A stretch of DNA of 11,644 bases from an uncultured Clostridia bacterium (GTDB lineage: Bacteria; Bacillota; Clostridia; Christensenellales; Borkfalkiaceae), in NCBI GenBank assembly GCA_959605945.1, contig CAUHGY010000057.1, positions 1 through 11,644 of the forward strand, in the 5' to 3' direction. A program made the position numbers and the translations under genes. Below are positions 6,680 through 11,644 of the stretch, piece after piece. The notes under the pieces were generated by a model. That model saw nothing but the letters and a program-made list of their open reading frames with translations. It made no database searches and had not been told where the DNA came from. How positions within the stretch are numbered: position 1 is the stretch's first letter; each line of letters starts with the position of its first letter.

Positions 6680-7174
6680 ATGAAAAAAATTATAATTATC
6701 GGCTGTTCAGGCAGCGGAAAAAGTACGTTTGCGCGAAAATTATCCGCTAAAATAAATGTTCCGCTTTATTATCTCGACAATATATGGTATAAATCTGACA
6801 AAACCACATTGACGGAACACGAATTCGACGAGCGCCTTAAAAATCTGATGCATAGGGATAAATGGATAATAGACGGCAATTATCAAAGGACGCTTGAAAT
6901 GCGATTAAAAGAATGCGATACGGTGTTCCTTTTGGATATTCCGGTGCAAATCTGCTTGGAAAGCGCAAAATCCCGTATAGGCAGAAAGCGCGAAGACCTG
7001 CCGTGGCTGGAAACGGAATTCGATGAAGATTTTGAGCGGTGGATCTGCGAATATCCCGTTAAATCGCTGCCTAAAATTTTGGAATTGCTGGAAAAATATA
7101 AAGCCGATAAACAAATTACGGTTTTCAAATCAAGAGACGAAGCTGAAAAATTTTTGGAAAGCAGCTTTTTCTGA
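6680..7174 (+). CDS. P-loop kinase-like protein (FlaR / adenylate-kinase-like family)
   Basis: A 164-residue nucleotide-binding protein. The Walker A loop GCSGSGKST is at residues 9-17, followed by FARKLSAKINVPLYYLDNIWYK. Next come a WIIDGNYQRTLEMRLKECDTVFLLDIP block (strand plus lid-proximal helix) and an arginine-rich SRIGRKRED lid. The pattern YYLD...WIIDGNY...R...D..FLLD is what I know from proteins annotated as 'DNA topology modulation protein FlaR' or adenylate-kinase-like. They likely phosphorylate a small molecule, and the substrate is unsettled. The start is fixed because the P-loop strand begins immediately; the ribosome site is weak. The terminal segment (TVFKSRDEAEKFL) matches the family end, so the gene appears complete. 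The family fold is secure, the biological role is not. Confidence 0.85.
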   Translation: MKKIIIIGCSGSGKSTFARKLSAKINVPLYYLDNIWYKSDKTTLTEHEFDERLKNLMHRDKWIIDGNYQRTLEMRLKECDTVFLLDIPVQICLESAKSRIGRKREDLPWLETEFDEDFERWICEYPVKSLPKILELLEKYKADKQITVFKSRDEAEKFLESSFF

Positions 7175-7194
7175 GCGGCAGTTTTCCGTTTGGA

Positions 7195-7228
7195 AAGAGC
7201 GGAAATCAAAAAGGCTTAGCTCTTTTTT
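7195..7228 (+). terminator. Possible weak terminator of the FlaR-like gene
   Basis: AAGAGC (7195-7200) can pair with GCTCTT (7219-7224) across an 18-base loop and is followed by a T-run to 7228. The stem is short and the loop long, so efficiency is doubtful. Confidence 0.35.
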
Positions 7229-7340
7229 ATCAACGTGAAAGTTGCTTTTTCGGCATATTTCGTGCCGACATAATCAGGCGGCTGAAAAAACCGCGAAAGC
7301 AAGCGAATTTAAAAAATTTTTCGGTATTTTTAAAAAAACA

Positions 7341-7369
7341 TTGACAATCTGACGATTGCGGAATATAAT
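7341..7369 (+). promoter_or_regulatory. Consensus sigma-A promoter of arsR
   Basis: Perfect TTGACA (7341-7346), 17-base spacer, perfect TATAAT (7364-7369). A/T tracts at about 7308-7340 just upstream could act as an UP element. The predicted start is near 7376, inside the palindromic operator that follows. A strong promoter with an operator on its start site is the usual plan for an autorepressed metal sensor. Confidence 0.88.
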
Positions 7370-7373
7370 GCTA

Positions 7374-7397
7374 TTGAACACTTGAAAGTCTGTTCAA
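7374..7397 (+). promoter_or_regulatory. Palindromic ArsR/SmtB-type operator at the arsR start site
   Basis: TTGAA (7382-7386), six bases, TTCAA (7393-7397) gives the TGAA-N6-TTCA arrangement common to SmtB/CzrA/CadC-class operators. The same right arm also pairs with an upstream half-site as TTGAACA (7374-7380) and TGTTCAA (7391-7397), a 7-bp repeat with a 10-base gap. Lying on the predicted transcription start, a bound repressor would block initiation. Autoregulation by the adjacent ArsR is inferred. Confidence 0.7.
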
Positions 7398-7415
7398 ATA
7401 TAAAAGGATGACTGA

Positions 7416-7754
7416 ATGTCGGAAAATCAAAAGAGCGCAAGAGCGCGGGAGATCAGGCAGAAACTTCCTGACGACAGAACAATTTATGAACTTGCCGAAC
7501 TTTTTAAAATGTTCGGAGATCCCACCCGAGCTAAAATTCTGGGGTGTCTGCAGATCTGCGAGATGAACGTAGGAGAAATTGCCGAAGTGTTGGAAATGAC
7601 AGTCTCTGCCGTTTCGCATCAGCTTCGCGTTCTGCGCGCCGCAAAACTCGTCAAGGGCAGTAAGGAAGGCAAAGAAGTTTTTTATTCGCTTGACGACGAA
7701 CACGTTACCGGGATTATCGAATACGGGCTGACGCACGTCAACGAGGATAAGTGA
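7416..7754 (+). CDS. ArsR/SmtB-family metal-sensing repressor
   Basis: A 112-residue winged-helix repressor that binds its operator as an apo dimer and should release it on metal binding. The DNA-binding core is visible: LFKMFGDPTRAKILGCL, then MTVSAVSHQLRVLRAAKLV (recognition helix) and the wing KEGKEVFYSLDD. The C-terminal helix carries D94-x-H96-x10-H107-x2-E110, the ligand spacing and identities of the SmtB alpha-5 zinc site (CzrA has His in the last place). The alpha-3 ELCVC cysteine pair of ArsR/CadC is missing (EMNVGEI), so zinc, cobalt or nickel is more plausible than arsenite, cadmium or lead. C44 and C48 lie just upstream of that position. The ribosome site AAAGGA lies seven bases before the ATG. 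The gene is followed by a 340-base gap, and no transporter is adjacent. Confidence 0.92.
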   Translation: MSENQKSARAREIRQKLPDDRTIYELAELFKMFGDPTRAKILGCLQICEMNVGEIAEVLEMTVSAVSHQLRVLRAAKLVKGSKEGKEVFYSLDDEHVTGIIEYGLTHVNEDK

Positions 7755-7987
7755 AGTATCGGCGCGCCGCCGTACAGTTCCGTACAGGCATTTATATTAT
7801 CCGCAGATGCGCGGCCGATAAAATGCGCGGCGGAAATAAATATATTGCCGTAGATTGCTCCGTTTCGTTCTGCCGTGCGGATTTCGGTTATCTGAGAAAA
7901 GTTCGTTTACTATAAAAAGGTAAAACGATTTATATGTCGCGGCAAAATCAGTTTTTTATAAACGGCAGGCCGCATTTCGGACCGCAT
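7755..7987. other. Gap after arsR with GC-rich repeats and possible RNA structure
   Basis: No credible gene. Near the left end, two short direct repeats occur: CCGTACAG at 7770-7777 and 7780-7787, and ATGCGCGGC at 7807-7815 and 7823-7831. TATCGGC plus GCGC (7757-7767) can pair with 7809-7820 through an 11-bp stem with one bulged G; an alternative CCGCCG/CGGCGG pairing (7767-7772 with 7828-7833) would exclude it. The rest is unremarkable AT-richer sequence. This may be the structured 3' untranslated region of arsR, but no known RNA family is recognised. Confidence 0.35.
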
Positions 7988-8010
7988 AAAACAGGGGAAA
8001 CCCTGTTTTT
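7988..8010 (+). terminator. Rho-independent terminator between arsR and the HMA gene
   Basis: A 9-bp perfect stem (AAAACAGGG / CCCTGTTTT) is capped by a GAAA tetraloop and runs into a short T-run. It would end the arsR transcript before the HMA gene, implying that the HMA gene has its own promoter. The T-run is short (five, four of them in the stem), so some read-through is possible. Confidence 0.65.
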
Positions 8011-8023
8011 GAAAAATTTTCGA

Positions 8024-8055
8024 TTGAATATTTGCTCAAAAAAATAATTATTCAA
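8024..8055 (+). promoter_or_regulatory. Second ArsR-type operator-like palindrome, upstream of the HMA gene
   Basis: TTGAA (8024-8028), six bases, CTCAA (8035-8039) matches the TTGAA-N6-TTCAA plan of the arsR operator with one changed base. A further half-site gives TTGAATA (8024-8030) pairing perfectly with TATTCAA (8049-8055). It lies between the terminator and the HMA ribosome site. A TATAAA at 8066-8071 may be the -10, but no clear -35 is visible. Control by the neighbouring ArsR is an inference from the shared half-site spacing. Confidence 0.5.
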
Positions 8056-8094
8056 CGAAAGCGGATATAAAATAAGATAATAAGGAGAATATAG

Positions 8095-8313
8095 ATGAAA
8101 AAGGTATTTAAAATGGAAGATCTCGACTGTGCAAACTGCGCGGCGAAGATGGAACGCGCCATTGCCTGTATTGACGGGGTCGAGTCCGTCAATATAAGTT
8201 TTATGGGGCAGAGAATGACGCTTGATGCCGACGAGAAGCGTTTTGAAGAAATTCTCGATAAGGCGTGCCTGCTTTGCAAGCGGATAGAGCCGGATTGTAA
8301 AATAGTAAGGTAG
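8095..8313 (+). CDS. Orphan heavy-metal-associated (HMA) domain protein
   Basis: A 72-residue single-domain protein with the ferredoxin-like HMA fold. The metal-binding loop is LDCANCAAKMERA (C12 and C15, CxxC), followed by IDGVESVNISFMGQRMTLDAD and a helix ending KRIEPDCKIVR. The wording closely resembles the N-terminal domain of CadA/ZntA-type P1B ATPases, where LDCANCAAK and IEPD are frequent, rather than copper chaperones of the CopZ type (MxCxxC). Extra cysteines lie at C24, C58, C61 (CLLC) and C68. An excellent AAGGAG lies seven bases before the ATG. In many Clostridia such a short HMA gene sits between arsR and a P-type ATPase gene, but here hrcA follows and no ATPase is present. It could deliver metal to a pump encoded elsewhere, buffer metal, or be left over from a lost operon. 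Confidence 0.9.
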   Translation: MKKVFKMEDLDCANCAAKMERAIACIDGVESVNISFMGQRMTLDADEKRFEEILDKACLLCKRIEPDCKIVR

Positions 8314-8427
8314 TTTTACCGTAACCGCTGAAATTGTTTGTGCAGCGATACCGAAGATTCCTGTAAGCGGCATCGCCGACCGATTAAGCAACGCATTGCA
8401 GGCGGTTTGGAAAATTTTTGCCGCCGC

Positions 8428-8484
8428 ATCTCCCGTGCATTTCGTTAAAATTGCGGATGCACGGGAGATATTTTTATTTTTTTT
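8428..8484 (+). terminator. Strong Rho-independent terminator before hrcA
   Basis: A 13-bp perfect stem (8428-8440 with 8457-8469; ATCTCCCGTGCAT on the left) is followed by a T-rich tail to 8484 with a single A. It probably ends the HMA transcript and insulates the heat-shock operon. The 114 bases between the HMA stop and this stem hold no gene that I can support. Confidence 0.88.
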
Positions 8485-8504
8485 CATAAACGTATATAAA
8501 ACCC

Positions 8505-8533
8505 TTGACAAAGATATATAATAAGTGTAAAAT
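8505..8533 (+). promoter_or_regulatory. Sigma-A promoter of the hrcA-grpE-dnaK operon
   Basis: TTGACA (8505-8510), 17-base spacer, TAAAAT (8528-8533). The predicted start is near 8540, a few bases before the CIRCE-like element. This also excludes translation from the ATG at 8534, which would sit at or before the transcription start. Confidence 0.88.
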
Positions 8534-8544
8534 ATGCTCGAAAG

Positions 8545-8571
8545 TTGGCAGTTGGCAGTCAAGAGTGCTAA
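8545..8571 (+). promoter_or_regulatory. Degenerate CIRCE operator (HrcA binding site)
   Basis: The right arm GAGTGCTAA (8563-8571) matches the CIRCE consensus perfectly. At the canonical 9-base spacing the left arm is TTGGCAGTT (8545-8553), six of nine matches to TTAGCACTC. A 7-base tandem repeat (GTTGGCA at 8544-8550 and 8551-8557) creates a second, better left-like arm TTGGCAGTC (8552-8560) at a non-canonical 2-base spacing. Position just downstream of the promoter and before hrcA is the classic Firmicutes arrangement, so HrcA autorepression is expected. Confidence 0.85.
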
Positions 8572-8605
8572 CAAACAACTTTTCAAATTGCCAAGGGGTG
8601 TAGTA

Positions 8606-9631
8606 ATGAAACTTTCTGCGAGAAAGAGAAAAATTTTGCAGCTTGTCGTGGACGACTACATTGCGACGGCGCAGCCTGTTTCCAGCAAGAGCATTACGGA
8701 AAAATACCTGACCGAGATAAGTTCTGCCACCGTCCGCAGCGAACTGGCGCAGCTTGAAGAACTGGGATATCTGTCTCAGCCGCACACCAGCAGCGGCAGG
8801 GTGCCTTCGACGGAAGCTTATAAACTTTATGTCAGCGAGCTTATGGATAAAGGCAAACTCTCTACCAGAGAAGTGGGTATGATAAAGAACGCCTTCAAAA
8901 GCCATGCCGACAATCTCGAAACGGTTGTGCAGAACGCCGTAAAGGTGATAAGCGAACTTACCGACTATACTTCGGTGGCGTATACCTCGCACAGCGAAAA
9001 GAACGTCATCGTAAAAATCGATATTTTCCGCTATAAGCCGAGTCAGGCGCTTCTTCTGATAGTGACGGAAAACACGCTTATCCGCGACAAGTTTATAGAT
9101 ATTCCCGAAAATATGACCGACGCGCAGATCGCAGAGGCCAGCGGCATCATATCTCGGCTGTTCGTGGGTAAAGAATTCGGCGAGATCATCGGCCTCGGCG
9201 ATGCGATAGCTCAGGAGTTTTCCGGGTATCGCGAGATATTCGACAGCGTTATGGGCGCCATAGAAGATTATATTTCCGGCGACGGCGCCGAAGTCATAAT
9301 GGAAGGCGAAAGCAAAATATTAAAACATCCCGAGTACAGCGACACCGAAAAAGTCAAAAATTTTCTGTCGGTCGTCACCAGTAAAGACCGGCTTGCGGGG
9401 CTTCTTGCAGACGGCGGCGACGACATAGAAATAAACATCAGGATCGGCGGCGAGGACGGTAAGGATATGCCGAAAGATTGTTCGCTTGTCACGGCGACAT
9501 ATTCGGCCAGCGGAGTAAAAATAGGAACTTACGGAGTTATCGGACCTCTGAGGATGGACTATCAGAAAGTAATTTCGGTTCTCGAAGGCGTAGGTAAAAT
9601 TCTGGAAGATATATTGAACGGTAAAAAATAA
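8606..9631 (+). CDS. hrcA: Heat-inducible transcription repressor HrcA
   Basis: Represses class I heat-shock genes by binding CIRCE; in known systems GroEL assists its folding and so couples repression to chaperone demand. At 341 residues it is the family length. The N-terminal winged helix is clear: KLSARKRKILQLVVDDYIAT (2-21), PVSSKSITEKY, ISSATVRSELAQLEELGYL (38-56), then the hallmark QPHTSSGRVPSTEAYKLYV (58-76). The remaining GAF-like and dimerisation parts end in IGTYGVIGPLRMDYQKVISVLEGV, a strongly conserved HrcA ending. The start at 8606 is chosen because AAGGGG (8593-8598) lies just upstream and homologues begin here; a frame opening at 8534 would overlap promoter and operator. First gene of the operon; grpE follows after 11 bases. 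Confidence 0.96.
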   Translation: MKLSARKRKILQLVVDDYIATAQPVSSKSITEKYLTEISSATVRSELAQLEELGYLSQPHTSSGRVPSTEAYKLYVSELMDKGKLSTREVGMIKNAFKSHADNLETVVQNAVKVISELTDYTSVAYTSHSEKNVIVKIDIFRYKPSQALLLIVTENTLIRDKFIDIPENMTDAQIAEASGIISRLFVGKEFGEIIGLGDAIAQEFSGYREIFDSVMGAIEDYISGDGAEVIMEGESKILKHPEYSDTEKVKNFLSVVTSKDRLAGLLADGGDDIEINIRIGGEDGKDMPKDCSLVTATYSASGVKIGTYGVIGPLRMDYQKVISVLEGVGKILEDILNGKK

Positions 9632-9642
9632 AGGAAAGAAAA

Positions 9643-10194
9643 ATGTCGGAAAAAGAAAAGAAAAATCAGGGAAAACAAGAAATAAAGGATGCGCCGGAAA
9701 CACCTGCGGCCGCGGAAAAAGAGCAGCCGGCAGCCGGCGAAACGGTGCGGACGGAAAGCGATGCGGACAAAGCAAAAGCTCTTGCCGACGAGTATAAAGA
9801 TAAATGGATGCGATCGGTTGCCGAGTTTGACAATTATAAAAAACGCAACGCCAAAATTTGGCAGGATGCTTTTTGCGACGGCAAGGCCGACGTTATTCTG
9901 AAAATTCTGCCCATAGGCGACAATATCGACGCCGCGATAGGAATGATCAGCGATGAAAAGACGGCGGAAGGGCTGAGACTTCTGAAAAGGAAGTTCGATG
10001 AGACTCTCGCGTCGCTGGAAGTTACGGAGATTAACCCTGTCGGAGAGAAATTCGATCCCAACATAGCCGAAGCGGTTATGCGGGCGGAAAAAGGCGACGG
10101 AGATGAGAGCGATACCGTAAAACAGGTGTTCCAGAAAGGGTATAAGCTCAAAGATAAAATCATAAGATACGCCAAAGTAAGCGTTATCGGTTAA
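9643..10194 (+). CDS. grpE: GrpE, nucleotide exchange factor for DnaK
   Basis: Promotes ADP release from DnaK during the folding cycle; cytoplasmic dimer. It is 183 residues. Residues 1-40 are a charged, disordered leader rich in Lys, Glu, Ala and Pro. A long dimerising helix follows through DEYKDKWMRSVAEFDNYKKRNAK (about 49-71). Then comes DVILKILPIGDNIDAAI, and the C-terminal beta domain with NPVGEKFDPNIAEAVMRAEK (131-150) and the signature end DTVKQVFQKGYKLKDKIIRYAKVSV. AAGGAAAG at 9631-9638 is its ribosome site and touches the hrcA stop codon. It sits between hrcA and dnaK as in most Firmicutes and shares their promoter. Confidence 0.96.
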   Translation: MSEKEKKNQGKQEIKDAPETPAAAEKEQPAAGETVRTESDADKAKALADEYKDKWMRSVAEFDNYKKRNAKIWQDAFCDGKADVILKILPIGDNIDAAIGMISDEKTAEGLRLLKRKFDETLASLEVTEINPVGEKFDPNIAEAVMRAEKGDGDESDTVKQVFQKGYKLKDKIIRYAKVSVIG

Positions 10195-10224
10195 AACGAA
10201 TATAAGTAAAAGGAGAATAAAATT

Positions 10225-11644
10225 ATGAAAACAATAGGTATCGATTTAGGCACGACCAACTCGTGCGTGGCGGTGATGGAAAACGGTGAACCCGTGGTTA
10301 TAGCAAACGCGGAAGGTTCGAGAACCACTCCTTCGGTGGTAGCCTTCCAAAAAAACGGAGAGAGGCTGGTAGGCCAGGTGGCGAAACGTCAGGCGGTTTC
10401 CAACCCCGAAAGGACCGTTTCTTCCATAAAGAGACACATGGGGTCCGATTACAAAGTCAATATCGACGGCAAGGGATATACCCCGCAGGAAATTTCGGCG
10501 ATGATCCTTTCCAAACTCAAAAAGGATGCCGAGGCTTATCTCGGCGGAAAAGTTACCGACGCCGTCATAACCTGCCCCGCATATTTTTCGGACAGTCAGC
10601 GTCAGGCAACAAAGGATGCCGGCAAAATAGCAGGACTTAACGTTCTCAGAATAATAAACGAGCCGACGGCGGCAGCGCTTTCTTACGGGCTTGATAAAGA
10701 GGGCAAATCGCAGAAAGTCATAATATACGATCTCGGCGGCGGCACTTTCGACGTGTCTATCATGGAGATAGGCGACGGCGTGTTCGAGGTTCTTGCCACA
10801 AACGGCAACTGCGAACTGGGCGGAGACGACTTTGACAAGAGGATTATGGACTATCTCGTTTCCGAGTTCAAAGCAAAGGAAGGCATAGACCTTTCCGGCG
10901 ACAAACTCGCTATGCAGAGACTTAAAGAGGCGGCGGAAAAAGCCAAGATAGAGCTTTCCGGCATGAGCAACACAAACATAAATCTTCCTTTCATAACCGC
11001 AGATGCCACGGGTCCGAAACATCTTGACGTGGATCTTACCAGGCAGAAATTCGACGCTCTTACGAAAGATCTTGTAGAAGCGACCGTGATTCCCATGAAA
11101 AAAGCGATGGAGGACGCCAAGCTCTCTTATTCGGATATCGACAAGGTGATTCTTGTGGGCGGCTCGACGCGTATTCCCGCCGTCATCGAAGAAGTCAGAA
11201 AAATCACGGGCAAAGAACCGTTTAAGGGGATCAATCCCGACGAATGCGTCGCCATCGGCGCGGCTATTCAGGGCGGCGTGCTTTCCGGCGAAGTCAAAGA
11301 CGTTCTGCTTCTCGACGTAACTCCGCTTTCTCTCGGCATCGAAACGCTGGGCGGCGTGTGCACCAAACTTATAGAAAGAAATACCACTATCCCCGTAAAG
11401 AAATCGCAGGTGTTTTCGACTGCGGCGGATAATCAGACGCAGGTCGACATTCACATTCTGCAAGGTGAAAGAGAGTTCGCCAAGGACAACAAAACTCTCG
11501 GCAGGTTCGAACTTGTAGGTATAGCTCCTGCACCCAGAGGCGTGCCGCAGATAGAAGTCACGTTTGATATAGACGCCAACGGCATTGTCAACGTTTCCGC
11601 AAAAGATCTCGGAACGGGCAAGTCGCAGAACATCACCATTACTT
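10225..11644 (+). CDS. dnaK: Chaperone DnaK (Hsp70), 3' truncated by window edge
   Basis: ATP-driven Hsp70 that binds unfolded segments, partnered by GrpE (upstream) and DnaJ (expected downstream). 473 residues are visible of roughly 600-620. The ATPase domain shows IDLGTTNSCVAV (6-17), the phosphate loop YDLGGGTFDVSIMEIGDG (168-185), LGGDDFDKRI (198-207) and ILVGGSTRIPAVIEEV (309-324). The interdomain linker DVLLLDVTPLSLG (359-371) is followed by part of the substrate-binding domain (QGEREFAKDNKTLGRFEL). The short stretch between IKRHMGSDYK and GYTPQEISAMIL lacks the roughly 25-residue insert of Gram-negative DnaK, a Firmicutes-type marker. AAAAGGAG (10208-10215) lies nine bases before the ATG. 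The start is 30 bases after the grpE stop, with no separate promoter or operator in between. Confidence 0.97.
   Translation, partial: MKTIGIDLGTTNSCVAVMENGEPVVIANAEGSRTTPSVVAFQKNGERLVGQVAKRQAVSNPERTVSSIKRHMGSDYKVNIDGKGYTPQEISAMILSKLKKDAEAYLGGKVTDAVITCPAYFSDSQRQATKDAGKIAGLNVLRIINEPTAAALSYGLDKEGKSQKVIIYDLGGGTFDVSIMEIGDGVFEVLATNGNCELGGDDFDKRIMDYLVSEFKAKEGIDLSGDKLAMQRLKEAAEKAKIELSGMSNTNINLPFITADATGPKHLDVDLTRQKFDALTKDLVEATVIPMKKAMEDAKLSYSDIDKVILVGGSTRIPAVIEEVRKITGKEPFKGINPDECVAIGAAIQGGVLSGEVKDVLLLDVTPLSLGIETLGGVCTKLIERNTTIPVKKSQVFSTAADNQTQVDIHILQGEREFAKDNKTLGRFELVGIAPAPRGVPQIEVTFDIDANGIVNVSAKDLGTGKSQNITIT

Noticed and set aside
7770..7831. Short direct repeats considered as a CRISPR or iteron array
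   Set aside because: Only two copies each, 8-9 bases long, with no regular spacers.
7934..8047. 37-codon plus-strand frame before the HMA gene
   Set aside because: It runs through the terminator hairpin and the operator-like palindrome, and the ribosome site is distant.
7948..8586. 212-codon minus-strand frame across the HMA gene
   Set aside because: It crosses the HMA gene, two terminators, the hrcA promoter and CIRCE; no motif supports it.
8534..8605. Upstream start extending HrcA by 24 residues
   Set aside because: That ATG overlaps the -10/start region and the extension spans CIRCE; the start at 8606 has a ribosome site and matches homologues.
10246..11463. 405-codon open frame on the minus strand
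   Set aside because: Exactly antisense to dnaK, which has strong Hsp70 motifs; the minus translation is a codon-bias shadow rich in Arg, His and Phe with no family pattern.

Overview
The window looks like chromosomal DNA of a low-to-mid-GC Firmicute of the class Clostridia, probably an uncultured one. The evidence is an hrcA-grpE-dnaK heat-shock operon behind a CIRCE-like operator, a DnaK without the roughly 25-residue insert of Gram-negative DnaKs, strong AAGGAG-type ribosome binding sites, and near-consensus sigma-A promoters (TTGACA-N17-TATAAT before arsR, TTGACA-N17-TAAAAT before hrcA). I cannot place it to genus from sequence alone. Most of the window is ordinary core genome. The accessory interest lies in two places: a decayed segment around 2.3-3.0 kb and a small metal-response segment around 7.3-8.5 kb.

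Layout. (1) 1-2321, plus strand: the 3' end of thyA, then folA, a 58-residue small ORF and dinB, packed as an operon with 1-4 base overlaps or a 10-base gap. It joins dTMP and folate synthesis to an error-prone DNA polymerase. (2) 2322-3011: a 19-bp perfect hairpin, then on the minus strand a long open frame with no start codon. It reads as the C-terminal beta-sandwich of a GH127/DUF1680-type glycosidase, so I call it a gene remnant. (3) 3012-4538, minus strand: an intact lipoprotein zinc peptidase resembling family M3. (4) 4539-6541: a divergent intergenic region, then a short S24/S26-type peptidase gene that may be transcribed almost without a leader and overlaps proA by 8 bases. (5) 6680-7174: a small P-loop kinase-like gene (FlaR-type). 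(6) 7341-8484: an ArsR/SmtB-family metal sensor with a consensus promoter and palindromic operator, a structured gap, a terminator, and an orphan 72-residue heavy-metal-associated (HMA) protein with a similar operator-like palindrome upstream. No P-type ATPase lies beside them. (7) 8505-11644: hrcA, grpE and dnaK; dnaK runs off the right edge.

Working together: ThyA turns dUMP into dTMP and releases dihydrofolate, which FolA reduces back to tetrahydrofolate. Pol IV in the same operon could be co-expressed with nucleotide supply. HrcA should repress its own operon, whose GrpE and DnaK products are chaperone partners. The ArsR protein keeps the SmtB/CzrA-type alpha-5 metal ligands, and its operator half-site spacing (TTGAA-N6-TTCAA) recurs with one changed base upstream of the HMA gene, so the two genes may form a small regulon. 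I found no CRISPR array, insertion sequence, tRNA or rRNA.
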